DNA of 64,000 nucleotides from Candidatus Peribacteria bacterium (GCA_023245935.1 JAHFJM010000002.1:97135-161134); one strand, 5' to 3'; positions 9,008 through 16,762 are shown, counted from the first letter of the stretch. Notes: a model not told the origin generated them from the sequence alone. Program-made: numbers and translations.

Positions 9008-9829
9008 ATGCGCATGCATCGGATTCTCCACCGACTTCTCATCCTCGGCTCACTCCTGAGTCTGCCACTCCCCGCGTATGCAACGGGAGCAGATATCTCC
9101 AACATCTTTCTCAGCCTCATCACCGCCTTCGCTCCGGTCTGGTGGTTCATCGCATTCATTATCATCGTCGTCGCAGGGCTCACGCTGATGCTCTCGGAGA
9201 GCGAGGGAGCGATCGAGAAGGCGAAGACAACGATTATCGCTGCCATCATCGGCGGCATCATCGTCGTCATCATTTTGTACTTCTCACCGAGCGATCTCAC
9301 GTTGCTCGTCCGGCAGTTCTACAACCCGGTCTACAATCCGGCCACCACAACGGTCACAGGGATCTTCAACGTCAATACGATCGGATTCGAAGCCGAAGGA
9401 GTCGCCGGATGGCTCACGGGAATGGCTGCCATGATCGGCATCGTGATCATCATCATCGCGGTGCTCCGAGCCGTCACCAGCTTCGGCGGGGATGAGGCGT
9501 CGTACACGGCAGTCCGCAACTCCATCGTGCAGGTCGTCATCGGACTGATCGTCATCAGCGCCGCATACATCCTCAAAGACGTGTTTTTCAACATCAAAGA
9601 CCCTAGCCAAATCATTGCATTCATCACAGGAAAAATGTTGATCGTCTTCGCGCTGATCGCAACGGTCGCCGTCGGGGTGCTTGTCTACGCCGGACTTCGG
9701 ATGGTCGCGAGCTTCGGTCGCGAGGATGAGTATACGGCTGCAAAATCACTCGCGTTCCGCGTTGCGATCGGACTGATTGTGATCGCCATGAGTTATGCGC
9801 TGGTATTCATCGTTCGGACAATCTTCTAG
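9008..9829 (+). CDS. Second VirB2/TrbC-like protein with three internal repeats
   Basis: 273 residues with an N-terminal signal (HRLLILGSLLSLPLPAYAT). Repeats begin near AGLTLMLSESEGAIEKAK (~56), AVLRAVTSFGGDEASYTAVR (~151) and AGLRMVASFGREDEYTAAK (~228). Each is flanked by hydrophobic helices, and the unit type matches the preceding gene, from which it is separated by 2 nt. The two are co-transcribed paralogues and probably form one hetero-oligomeric membrane complex. No ATPase or VirB4-like partner is nearby. Function unknown; the pilin relationship is by motif only. Confidence 0.75.
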   Translation: MRMHRILHRLLILGSLLSLPLPAYATGADISNIFLSLITAFAPVWWFIAFIIIVVAGLTLMLSESEGAIEKAKTTIIAAIIGGIIVVIILYFSPSDLTLLVRQFYNPVYNPATTTVTGIFNVNTIGFEAEGVAGWLTGMAAMIGIVIIIIAVLRAVTSFGGDEASYTAVRNSIVQVVIGLIVISAAYILKDVFFNIKDPSQIIAFITGKMLIVFALIATVAVGVLVYAGLRMVASFGREDEYTAAKSLAFRVAIGLIVIAMSYALVFIVRTIF

Positions 9830-9957
9830 AGAGAACCTCTGAAAAATGCATGCTGCTTCGTCAACTGCGTTGAAATTTTTCTCGACGTATATCGTTTATA
9901 CGCCTCAAAAAATTTCAATTTGTTTCCTCGCATCCTGCTATTTTTGAGAGGTTCTCT
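9830..9957. mobile_element. MITE-like element, copy 1
   Basis: 128 bp lying exactly between two convergent stop codons. The outer arms AGAGAACCTCTGAAAAAT (9830-9847) and ATTTTTGAGAGGTTCTCT (9940-9957) pair over 17 of 18 positions. A second inverted repeat (TTGAAATTTTT / AAAAATTTCAA) and a third (CGTATA / TATACG) nest inside. Read on the minus strand it aligns with the element at 48256-48381, including GCGAGGAA.CAA and GAGGCGTAT. No coding capacity. It may also terminate transcription for both flanking genes. Confidence 0.75.
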
Positions 9958-9958
9958 A

Positions 9959-10783
9959 TTACTTCCTTTGACATTGTTGCTTCGTCTCTCGTGGATCATG
10001 CGTTCGAAGAAACGACGCACCGTTGAGCGCTGCTTTCTGCGTTGCCTTCAGCGTTGCGGGCAATCGCTCCGAAGCGGGAAGATTGTCGGGACCCGCGAGG
10101 AATGATTTGCGCGAAGGGCTCACGAGAATCGGACCGAGGTCACAAAGCTCCGACAACCTCTCGAGAATCTCAAATGAGTATTTCGGATCGGACGACACAA
10201 AGTGCCCAAGCCCCGGATCGAGAATGAGCTGAGAGGATGCAATACCGCTCTTCTTTGCTGCCGCAATTCGTGACAGAAGAAACGCACGGATCGTAGCCAT
10301 CACATCGTCGTACTGTGCGTCTGCCCGCGTCGTCCTCGGTGTCGCATCTTTGGAATACATCATGATGAAAGGACATCCGACTCTCGCAATCACCGAAAAC
10401 ATGTCGCTGTCCGCTCTTCCCGCAGAAACGTCATTGATCATATCCGCACCACTGTCGAGAGCCTGACTCGCAACCTCGGCTTTCGTCGTATCGATGGAAA
10501 TCCACGCATCGGGAAATGCAGCGCGAACAGCACGAAGTGCCGGAAGCACGCGATCAAGCTCAACACTAACTGAAACATCACTCGAATCCGGTCCCGTCGA
10601 TTCACCGCCGATTTCGAGGATATCAGCTCCGCCATGGATCGCATGTCGTGCACTTTGAAGAAGAACAGAAGGATCAAGGTTTTTTCCACCATCGTAGTAC
10701 GAATCCGGCGTGACATTCAGAATCGCAACGACTGCCGGACGCGGTTTGAGATCTAAAACTTTGGAACGAAACACAAGTTGCAT
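9959..10783 (-). CDS. folP: Dihydropteroate synthase
   Basis: 274 residues, usual FolP length. It condenses p-aminobenzoate with dihydropterin pyrophosphate in folate synthesis. The first signature ILNVTPDSYYDGGK (~21-34) and the second LEIGGESTGPDS (~56-67) are clear, followed by INDVSAG and ILDPGLGHF. The Tyr-Tyr in place of the usual Phe-Ser after PDS is a mild variation. The start is only 20 nt from the divergent small ORF at 10804. No other folate gene is in the window, although the chorismate pathway at 51-60 kb could supply the p-aminobenzoate precursor. Confidence 0.95.
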   Translation of the reverse strand: MQLVFRSKVLDLKPRPAVVAILNVTPDSYYDGGKNLDPSVLLQSARHAIHGGADILEIGGESTGPDSSDVSVSVELDRVLPALRAVRAAFPDAWISIDTTKAEVASQALDSGADMINDVSAGRADSDMFSVIARVGCPFIMMYSKDATPRTTRADAQYDDVMATIRAFLLSRIAAAKKSGIASSQLILDPGLGHFVSSDPKYSFEILERLSELCDLGPILVSPSRKSFLAGPDNLPASERLPATLKATQKAALNGASFLRTHDPRETKQQCQRK

Positions 10784-10803
10784 GAAGAGAGTATACTGTC
10801 GCC

Positions 10804-10968
10804 ATGTGGCCGTTCACACCGAAGAAAGTGAAAGAGAGCAAACCGCGCAAAATCATGCGACGCATGGTCGTAGGCTTCATCATCGGCGGTGCCATCAGCT
10901 CGATCGTCGGCAAGACACTGCTGAAGGAGAGGCGAAGGGAACATTTGGGAGAAGATGCAGCTGAGTAG
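10804..10968 (+). CDS. Small single-span membrane protein (54 aa)
   Basis: Begins MWPFTPKKVKESKPRK, a basic head, followed by one Gly-rich hydrophobic helix (MVVGFIIGGAISSIVGKTLL) and a charged tail. A TATACT box (10792-10797) ends 6 nt before the ATG, giving a leaderless transcript. The stop is 1 nt from the convergent gmk stop. The Gly-rich helix resembles glycine-zipper or YtxH-like small proteins; the family is not certain. Confidence 0.65.
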   Translation: MWPFTPKKVKESKPRKIMRRMVVGFIIGGAISSIVGKTLLKERRREHLGEDAAE

Positions 10969-10969
10969 G

Positions 10970-11545
10970 TTACGCAATCGCCTTTTCTACCTGTGCAATC
11001 GTCTCCGCCAACTTCCCTTCGATATTCTTTATTTGCACATCGGTCTCGGGAGCAACGGCAAGTTCTTTCTTCATGCTTCCGATTCTGCGACGCAGTTCCT
11101 CCGGTGCCATTGGTGCACGACCTTGAATGTGTTTCAGAAGCTGCTCTTCACTCTCAGGAAGAATAAAAATTGTATACAGCTTGTACGTCTTCCCTGAAGC
11201 AAAATACGGGTGACAACGGATACTCTGAAACCCCTGCACGTCGACTTCTCGAATGACGGTCTTCCCCTGCTTGATCGCGGGAATAATTTCACTGACCAGC
11301 GTGCCATATCGAGCACCCTTATGTACTTGTGCCCATTCAAGAAACTCTCCTTCTTTCCACCACTTCGAAAAATTCTCTTCGGACACAAAGTGATACAGAT
11401 CGTCGCTTTCTCCTGCACGTCTCGCTCGTGTCGTTGCTGAACGCGGAAAGACATATTCCGGGTGCTTTGCCTTCAGCGCCTTCAGAATCACGCTCTTCCC
11501 CACTCCACTCGGACCGATGATGAGGACAAGCTTGCCTTGAGACAT
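10970..11545 (-). CDS. gmk: Guanylate kinase
   Basis: 191 residues from the ATG at 11545. The P-loop GPSGVGKS is at 11-18, followed by RSATTRARRAGE, corresponding to the GMP-binding S-x-TTRxxRxGE motif, then YHFVSEENF and a lid region. It phosphorylates GMP to GDP. The open frame runs further upstream only because it crosses the repeat at 11574-11710, and the conserved P-loop context fixes MSQGKLVLIIG as the N-terminus. Confidence 0.95.
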   Translation of the reverse strand: MSQGKLVLIIGPSGVGKSVILKALKAKHPEYVFPRSATTRARRAGESDDLYHFVSEENFSKWWKEGEFLEWAQVHKGARYGTLVSEIIPAIKQGKTVIREVDVQGFQSIRCHPYFASGKTYKLYTIFILPESEEQLLKHIQGRAPMAPEELRRRIGSMKKELAVAPETDVQIKNIEGKLAETIAQVEKAIA

Positions 11546-11573
11546 GTGCGCATCGTAGCACTTCGCACACCGC

Positions 11574-11710
11574 ACCTCACCCCCGACCCCTCTCCCAGCG
11601 CTGATGCGCTTGGGGAGAGGGGAGCTTCGTTTCACATCCAAAAACATTTTGGCATGGCTTCCTCTCTCCCCTTTTGGGAGAGAGGTGGCTTCGCAGAGCC
11701 GGAGTGAGGC
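11574..11710. repeat. Double-hairpin dispersed repeat, copy D
   Basis: Starts with CCTCAC and ends with GTGAGG. It contains one CCCCTCTCCC...GGGAGAGGGG hairpin and one CCTCTCTCCC...GGGAGAGAGG hairpin. The same layout appears at 31866-31989, 37272-37399 and, reversed, inside aroA at 57354-57477. It lies between the gmk start and the RNA candidate's promoter. Confidence 0.75.
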
Positions 11711-11713
11711 GTC

Positions 11714-11742
11714 TTGCCCAAACTTCAAAAAAGATGTATACT
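11714..11742 (+). promoter_or_regulatory. Promoter of the putative RNA gene
   Basis: TTGCCC (11714-11719), 17-nt spacer, TATACT (11737-11742). The predicted start is about 11749. No plausible open frame begins just downstream, unlike other TATACT boxes in this window. Confidence 0.65.
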
Positions 11743-11748
11743 TATTGG

Positions 11749-12119
11749 ATTTGCTCTTTCAAATCCTCCAACACCTTTTCGCGGCTGAAACCGCAGGGAG
11801 AGAGATGGAATAGATGCGGAAAACCCAAAATATTCTATCTCCCTCCCTGCTCTTCCGGCCCAAATCGACCGAGAGAGTTCCCTTTGCCAAAACAGCGGAG
11901 GGACCTACAAAACACAAACATACGGCACCGTGCACGCCCAGATGCACGAGCGATTCCCGACTCCTCGGGATACAACAAATACACATAACGGAGCGATTCC
12001 CGCTTAGGATCGCAAGAGGTGTGGGGAGAGAGAGCGCCTGGTCGACGTTCTCGCTGCTCAATTCCTCTTCACAGAGAATTGAGTTCAAACCGGGCACTCG
12101 AAAGGGTGCCCGTTTTATT
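11749..12119 (+). ncRNA. Candidate structured non-coding RNA, ~370 nt, unidentified
   Basis: The stretch runs from a good promoter to a strong intrinsic terminator and has no credible ORF. Hairpins seen: GGATTTG/CAAATCC (11747-11766); GCGG/CCGC; a 19-position arm at 11794-11812 pairing with 11831-11849 with one mismatch and one G-U; CGTGCA/TGCACG; TCCCGA/TCGGGA; GCGAT/ATCGC; GAGAGCG/CGTTCTC; and CAATT-CTCT/AGAG-AATTG. A 12-nt direct repeat, GAGCGATTCCCG, occurs at 11948 and 11991. Hallmarks of RNase P RNA (GAGGAAAGTCC), tmRNA (tRNA-like ends) and SRP RNA were looked for and not found. It could be a divergent housekeeping RNA or a new class. Confidence 0.6.
12091..12119 (+). terminator. Intrinsic terminator with GAAA tetraloop
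   Basis: CGGGCACTC (12091-12099) and GGGTGCCCG (12104-12112) form a 9-bp stem capped by GAAA, followed by TTTTATT. It ends the putative RNA and overlaps the stop codon of the convergent gene at 12115. Confidence 0.8.
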
Positions 12120-13188
12120 GCCAATCAAAGTGCGTCCGATCGAGAAGAGGAAGAAGTGTGCTGAATGATTTTCCGTCCGACTGGAACGATGCCCGTATCG
12201 CAGGAACGAGATACGTCGGAGAACGGTCATCTTGTGGCAGGAGAAGATACACAATCTGCGCTGTGCTATACGTCACACTCGGTGCATTCTGACCTCTCGG
12301 GAACGGAAGAAGACCGCCACTCAAAAACCGCACTTCAAGCATCTGCGACGAAAGTGTTGGATAGTTTGATGCAGCAAGCACCTCGGGCGAGAGCAGAGAC
12401 ATCGTGGCACTGACTGCCCGATGCGACACCCGACCGATCTGCATGCTGAGCGCTGCAATTCCCTGTCCGTCGGCACCGATAACCGGAACCGCTCCGATCG
12501 TCATCGGCCACGTCACGAATGTTTTCTTCGGCTGGTCACCCGTCGCCTTCGTCTCGCTGATCTGCGGTGCGCCGTAACCCGTCAGATCGATATTCAGTGT
12601 TGCCGCGAATGTCTTCGCAAGTGCGAGGACTTCCGCATCATCTGCTCGTTCCGGAGGAGTGGTGCGCTCGGCTTGCAGCACGCGAGTGATGGTGAGCGTT
12701 CTCGTTGGTAGAGAGAGACTGACTTTCAGGAGCCCGTCGGCAGATTTGAACGTCTCGGTCTCGGGAAGCAATTGCATCTTCAGAGGATCAACCGGTGCGC
12801 GAAGGGAATGAAAGAGCGCACTCAGACTGCTTGTATCGAGCTCGGTGCCCTGATCGCGGTACACCGCAAGTTCCGCAGGAATGGCAGGCACAATCGACGG
12901 GGGAAGCACATACCGGTTCACCGGGTTCAGGGCTGCGCCACTCGCGTTCGTGAGTTGCGGACGCACAGGAATCGGACGACTGATGTCACCGAAGGCAAGA
13001 GACGCGAGAGCAGCGCGGGACGAAGACAGCGACTTTCCATTCGGAGAGAGATCACTCGGGGAAGAATTCGTCTGCCTCGTCACGATCAGAAATGCATTCC
13101 CCGCAAGGGAGAGCAGCAAAACGAAGCTCGCAACCGGCACAAGAATGCGTGAGAGAAAGGAAGCGCGCGTGAGAGTGTTTGTTGCCAT
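12115..13188 (-). CDS. Membrane-anchored secreted protein, unknown function
   Basis: 357 residues. An N-terminal hydrophobic helix (ILVPVASFVLLLSLAGNAFLIV) anchors it or acts as a signal, and the rest is predicted extracytoplasmic. It has a Ser/Pro-rich linker (SSPSDLSPNGKSLSSSR) followed by a folded region rich in alternating hydrophobic residues. No catalytic motif was recognised. The start at 13188 is divergent from the SLH gene at 13208, and the two share a ~20-bp region holding the TATACT box of the latter. Conserved hypothetical at best. Confidence 0.75.
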   Translation of the reverse strand: MATNTLTRASFLSRILVPVASFVLLLSLAGNAFLIVTRQTNSSPSDLSPNGKSLSSSRAALASLAFGDISRPIPVRPQLTNASGAALNPVNRYVLPPSIVPAIPAELAVYRDQGTELDTSSLSALFHSLRAPVDPLKMQLLPETETFKSADGLLKVSLSLPTRTLTITRVLQAERTTPPERADDAEVLALAKTFAATLNIDLTGYGAPQISETKATGDQPKKTFVTWPMTIGAVPVIGADGQGIAALSMQIGRVSHRAVSATMSLLSPEVLAASNYPTLSSQMLEVRFLSGGLLPFPRGQNAPSVTYSTAQIVYLLLPQDDRSPTYLVPAIRASFQSDGKSFSTLLPLLDRTHFDWQ

Positions 13189-13193
13189 GCCTG

Positions 13194-13199
13194 TATACT
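13194..13199 (+). promoter_or_regulatory. -10 box of SLH gene 13208
   Basis: TATACT (13194-13199) ends 8 nt before the ATG at 13208, supporting that start and a leaderless mRNA. The in-frame sequence further upstream is antisense to the divergent gene. Confidence 0.65.
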
Positions 13200-13207
13200 A
13201 TAGGAGT

Positions 13208-15526
13208 ATGCATGCAAAAAAAGCCACAGGTCTTGTACTGATGTTCGGTCTGCTGCTTCCGCTCTGTGCTTCGGCTGCGCAATTCCTGATCGACACCGCC
13301 GGCACCGAATCGGAGATTGCAATCCAGGGGCTTCTTGATCGCGGCATTGTCCAAGGCTATAGCGACGGAACATTCCGACCGGGCAATACGATTAATCGGG
13401 CAGAGTTCTTAAAAATTCTGATCGGCAGCAGATTCCCCGGGCACATACCGCGGGACACAAAATGTTTTGCAGATCTCGAAGTGAACGTCCCGCAGTGGTA
13501 CGCGAATTCAGTCTGCACTGCACAGGAACTCGGCATCGTGAGCGGCTACCCCGACGGCACGTTCAAACCTGATCGCACGGTAAACCTTGCAGAGGCACTG
13601 AAAATGGCATTCCGATCGTTCGGAATTTTCCCCGCCATACAAACGAACAAGCCGTGGTACGAACCGTACCTTGTAGAAGCCAGAGACCGCGGGCTCCTCA
13701 TCAGTCTCCTCAAGAACCCATCGCATCTCCTCACGCGTGGCGAGATGGCGGAACTGACGTACGCACTCACGGTTGCAGCCGAAGATGCAGCGGAACATCC
13801 AGCAGAGCAGAACGCCGTCTGCGGGAACGGCATTCAAGAATCTTCCGAGCAGTGCGATGACGGGAATACGGAAGACAGCGACGGCTGCAGCTCGATCTGC
13901 ATACTCGTTCCGGAACCCGTGCGGAGAGCGATTCTCCAGATCGACGCGCAGGCGAGCGGAACCGTCGGAACGATTGCGCAGGGACAATCCTCCGTACCGC
14001 TGCTCAAATTCACAGTGACAGCAGGACGCCAAGACGCACTCCTCACGTCACTGATCTTTTCGCCGACCGTCGGATCACTCGTCTACGGAAAAAATTACAC
14101 ACTCAGGATGGATCGAAATGGGACGGGTGCCTACGACACCGTCGTCGGATTCGGCAAAGCCGACGGAGTGAACCTGACCTTCGATGCACTCGGACAAAAA
14201 GGAATCCTGATCCCGGAAGGGCTCCGTGTTCCTTTCATCCTCACCGCTGACCTCGTGTCCACACTCGGACCCGTAAGCCTCGGAGTAAACTTCGCAACAG
14301 ACAACTTTAATTACGTGCAAGCGGAAGGTGCTCTCGACCACTTCAGTCTCACCGGCATTGAAACGAACGCTCTTTGCACCGACGATGGCGGTTGTTTCAT
14401 CCGCGTGAACACGCGGGCAACGACGGATATCAACGTCGTCGAGCGAGGCTCGCTCTTCGTCACGGAAGACTCCCAGCCCGCCATCAGCCATCTCCTCCTC
14501 GGCGGCAGCGAGACTCCCCTGCTCCTGAAACTTCGCCTTCGCGCAACAGGAGAGACCGTCGATCTGCATGAGATTCGCATCGACGGTGTCAGCAACAGTA
14601 TCGAATCGCTCCTCCTCTATACACTTTCCGCAAGCGGTCTTCCCGAGTCGTCCCCTTTTGCACAAGCAACCACCGGGCAATGCGCGTCGCAAAGCAGCAC
14701 GAGAGTTTGTGCCATCCTCCCGCTTCGCACGCTCCTCCTTCCTGCGAACCAGGACATTCGAATCGGCATCGTTGCACGGATGAAAACCGATACGCTGGGA
14801 GCGGTCAGCGGCGAGAATTTGACGCTGTCACTTGCGACAGCAACCAGCGATACAGGGCTTGCGGTAAAAGCGCGTGGCATATCGTCGAACCAGGATCTTG
14901 CGCAGAATAACGGAGACGGCAGCGCGCTTGGCGAAGTCTTCATCGGAACGTCGTCACCCGAAGCAAACAGACAAATCCTTAGTCGCACCAGTGACACGGC
15001 ACTCGCAAGCATCGGCTCTGTCACGAATGCAGGAGCAGCGACCAGCGTGTCGATTCCGAGTGGCAATACGATCATCGGCAGTTTCCGCATCGACGCACTG
15101 CCGCACAGTAATATGCAGAACGGTTCCAATGACGTTGTTCTCAAAACCATGACCTTCTCGGTCAGCGCTCAAAACGTGCAGATCGATTCTGCGAGCTTCC
15201 GGCTCACGACATCCGAAGACCCGAGTGCGGAACACTCGTGCACTGCAACCGGCACGACCGGAACGATCACGGTGACGTGCTCCGGTATTGATACGGGCAC
15301 GATCCAGGGACGGATCGGTCAGGGGCAGTGGGCAATCTACAAGCTCAAGGCAAACGTCACGAACACCAGCATTGCTCCGGGGGTCAGCTCACTGGTCGTA
15401 GAGCTCCCGACCCTCGGAACGCGCTCACAAACGAATTCCATCATCTGGAGTGATGAAGTCACAACGTTCACGTGGGTCGATGTGCCCGTGTCGAGTGTGC
15501 AGTCAACGGTCTTTCAGACGAGGTAG
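13208..15526 (+). CDS. SLH-domain surface protein with DUF4215-type Cys-rich repeat
   Basis: 772 residues. Signal peptide (ATGLVLMFGLLLPLCASA), then S-layer homology units (GYSDGTFRPGNTINRAEFLKIL; GYPDGTFKPDRTVNLAEALKMA; a weaker third). Next is a short Cys-rich block, CGNGIQESSEQCDDGN...GCSSIC (about residues 200-225), typical of the DUF4215/Myxococcus Cys-rich repeat. The rest is a long beta-rich region with repeated Thr/Ser-rich strands. SLH domains bind secondary cell-wall polymer, so it is probably anchored on the cell surface. The ligand of the C-terminal region is unknown. Confidence 0.9.
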   Translation: MHAKKATGLVLMFGLLLPLCASAAQFLIDTAGTESEIAIQGLLDRGIVQGYSDGTFRPGNTINRAEFLKILIGSRFPGHIPRDTKCFADLEVNVPQWYANSVCTAQELGIVSGYPDGTFKPDRTVNLAEALKMAFRSFGIFPAIQTNKPWYEPYLVEARDRGLLISLLKNPSHLLTRGEMAELTYALTVAAEDAAEHPAEQNAVCGNGIQESSEQCDDGNTEDSDGCSSICILVPEPVRRAILQIDAQASGTVGTIAQGQSSVPLLKFTVTAGRQDALLTSLIFSPTVGSLVYGKNYTLRMDRNGTGAYDTVVGFGKADGVNLTFDALGQKGILIPEGLRVPFILTADLVSTLGPVSLGVNFATDNFNYVQAEGALDHFSLTGIETNALCTDDGGCFIRVNTRATTDINVVERGSLFVTEDSQPAISHLLLGGSETPLLLKLRLRATGETVDLHEIRIDGVSNSIESLLLYTLSASGLPESSPFAQATTGQCASQSSTRVCAILPLRTLLLPANQDIRIGIVARMKTDTLGAVSGENLTLSLATATSDTGLAVKARGISSNQDLAQNNGDGSALGEVFIGTSSPEANRQILSRTSDTALASIGSVTNAGAATSVSIPSGNTIIGSFRIDALPHSNMQNGSNDVVLKTMTFSVSAQNVQIDSASFRLTTSEDPSAEHSCTATGTTGTITVTCSGIDTGTIQGRIGQGQWAIYKLKANVTNTSIAPGVSSLVVELPTLGTRSQTNSIIWSDEVTTFTWVDVPVSSVQSTVFQTR

Positions 15527-15578
15527 GAATATCGGACAGTGGAAAAATTTTCATTCTCTGCTAAGATCCTGCGGCTAT

Positions 15579-15653
15579 TGGGGAGTCGCCAAGTGGTAAG
15601 GCAGTAGCCTCTGGAGCTACCATTCGGGGGTTCGAATCCCTCCTCCCCAGCCA
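15579..15653 (+). tRNA. tRNA-Gln (anticodon CTG)
   Basis: Acceptor TGGGGAG pairs with CTCCCCA, followed by discriminator G and an encoded CCA (15651-15653). The anticodon stem GTAGC/GCTAC holds loop CTCTGGA, giving anticodon CTG. The T-loop is GTTCGAATC. The U1-A72 start pair is typical of tRNA-Gln. Confidence 0.95.
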
Positions 15654-15682
15654 TTGACAGATATATTATTATCTGTTATAAA
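15654..15682 (+). promoter_or_regulatory. Consensus promoter of the ClpP-like gene
   Basis: A perfect TTGACA (15654-15659) starts right after the tRNA CCA. A 17-nt spacer follows, then TATAAA (15677-15682). The predicted start coincides with the ATG at 15689, giving a fully leaderless mRNA. The spacer contains AGATA...TATCT arms that could be an operator. Confidence 0.8.
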
Positions 15683-15688
15683 ATAGAT

Positions 15689-16249
15689 ATGGAAAATCAG
15701 GAAACCTTCTATCTCAGTGTTTCAGGAAGTCTCAATGAACATGTTTGTAGCGAAGTGAGACACATTTGTGACGAAATTACAGCGCAGAAATCAAAGATAT
15801 GTTTATTAATAAATTCAACCGGTGGTCTTACGAGACCAACGATCATGCTCTCGCATTTCCTAGAGGAATTAGGTGATTCTGTGACCACCTATGGAGACGG
15901 TCGGGTAGAATCGGCAGCTGTGACAATTTTTGTTGCGGGTCATAAGAGAATTGTGCATCCTAATTGCTTCATCCATGTTCATCCAAGTTCAATGAAGATG
16001 GAAGGCTCCTATACCGAAGCAGAATTATTGAGAACCGCTGAAGTGCTCAAGAGAGATAGAGAGGAAATTGATCACATCTTTTCGAATAGAACCAAAATGT
16101 CAAAAAGAATGCGCAATCAGGTCTTTGTGAACCAAGGAAGAGACATGACTCCACTGGAGGCACAAAAATTGGGAATTACACACGATATTGGTATCGTAAA
16201 GATACCAAAAGATGCTCCCCAATTTGGTCTACGTGGAGAAAGAGATTAA
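15689..16249 (+). CDS. ClpP-like serine protease/crotonase-fold protein
   Basis: 186 residues with the ClpP/SppA fold pattern: LLINSTGG (substrate-binding Gly loop), GRVESAAVTIFVAG (nucleophile Ser in the ClpP GxAxS position), FIHVHPSS (catalytic His region), and a C-terminal GRDMTPLEAQKLGITHDI like the ClpP Asp-helix region. Compared with true ClpP (GMAASM, HQP, DRD) the motifs are altered, so this may be a divergent or specialised ClpP, or a TepA-like protein. It is clearly more AT-rich than its neighbours, consistent with recent acquisition. No ATPase gene adjoins it. Confidence 0.75.
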   Translation: MENQETFYLSVSGSLNEHVCSEVRHICDEITAQKSKICLLINSTGGLTRPTIMLSHFLEELGDSVTTYGDGRVESAAVTIFVAGHKRIVHPNCFIHVHPSSMKMEGSYTEAELLRTAEVLKRDREEIDHIFSNRTKMSKRMRNQVFVNQGRDMTPLEAQKLGITHDIGIVKIPKDAPQFGLRGERD

Positions 16250-16324
16250 GGCAAAAAATGATGCCCAGCCATGACCACTCACTTCACTCGAGTGCATTGC
16301 CGCGCCCTCTGCTACCATCATCCA

Positions 16325-16762
16325 ATGCACACTGCCCCGCGCTTCAGCATGGAAACGATCGATGATGCAACGGATCTTCCGGATGTTAAGGTGCTTTCGC
16401 CATCGGAGGAGTATTCGAAAGCGCTTCAGGACTTTCGGTACGCATGGTTGAACATTCACACGCTCGGAGCATCGATGAGGGCACATTCCAGCTTTACAAC
16501 GCATGCGGTGGAAGCGCTCGTCACGTTGCTAATCGCCAAGCAACGCTTGCATGGCACTGCTTCGCATCCCGATGCCAAGAAAATACTCACGGAAAATTCC
16601 GTGCCGGAAGAAATCCAACAACTGCTTTTGGAGCGTCTGGACGAAACACTGCTTCATCGACTTGCCCTTGAATCACAGAAAACAGCGACGAACGAATCTT
16701 CGCCGGCGCTGCAGCAGAAGGTTTTTGAAAAGATTTGTGCAACATTCAATTCCAGAAATTAG
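16325..16762 (+). CDS. Hypothetical protein (145 aa)
   Basis: Start chosen at ATG 16325 because a TACCAT box, like that of the small gene at 60411-60518, lies about 8 nt upstream; an ATG 54 nt upstream and one 9 residues downstream are alternatives. The protein is soluble, helical and rich in Leu, Ala and Glu, with EALVTLLIAKQRLHG and IQQLLLERLDETLLHRLAL segments suggesting a helical bundle. No signal, membrane segment or known motif was recognised. Confidence 0.6.
   Translation: MHTAPRFSMETIDDATDLPDVKVLSPSEEYSKALQDFRYAWLNIHTLGASMRAHSSFTTHAVEALVTLLIAKQRLHGTASHPDAKKILTENSVPEEIQQLLLERLDETLLHRLALESQKTATNESSPALQQKVFEKICATFNSRN

Noticed and set aside
11337-11988. Several frames of 69-106 aa around gmk and the RNA candidate
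   Set aside because: They run across a dispersed repeat and structured sequence, have no start context and no protein-like pattern.
11749-12119. Reading the RNA candidate as RNase P RNA, tmRNA or SRP RNA
   Set aside because: GAGGAAAGTCC, tRNA-like ends with a tag ORF, and the SRP core motif were all looked for and not found. A divergent form cannot be excluded by eye.
12881-13207. N-terminal extension of the SLH protein
   Set aside because: The in-frame stretch is antisense to the divergent gene, lacks a signal peptide at its start, and the TATACT box at 13194 marks ATG 13208.
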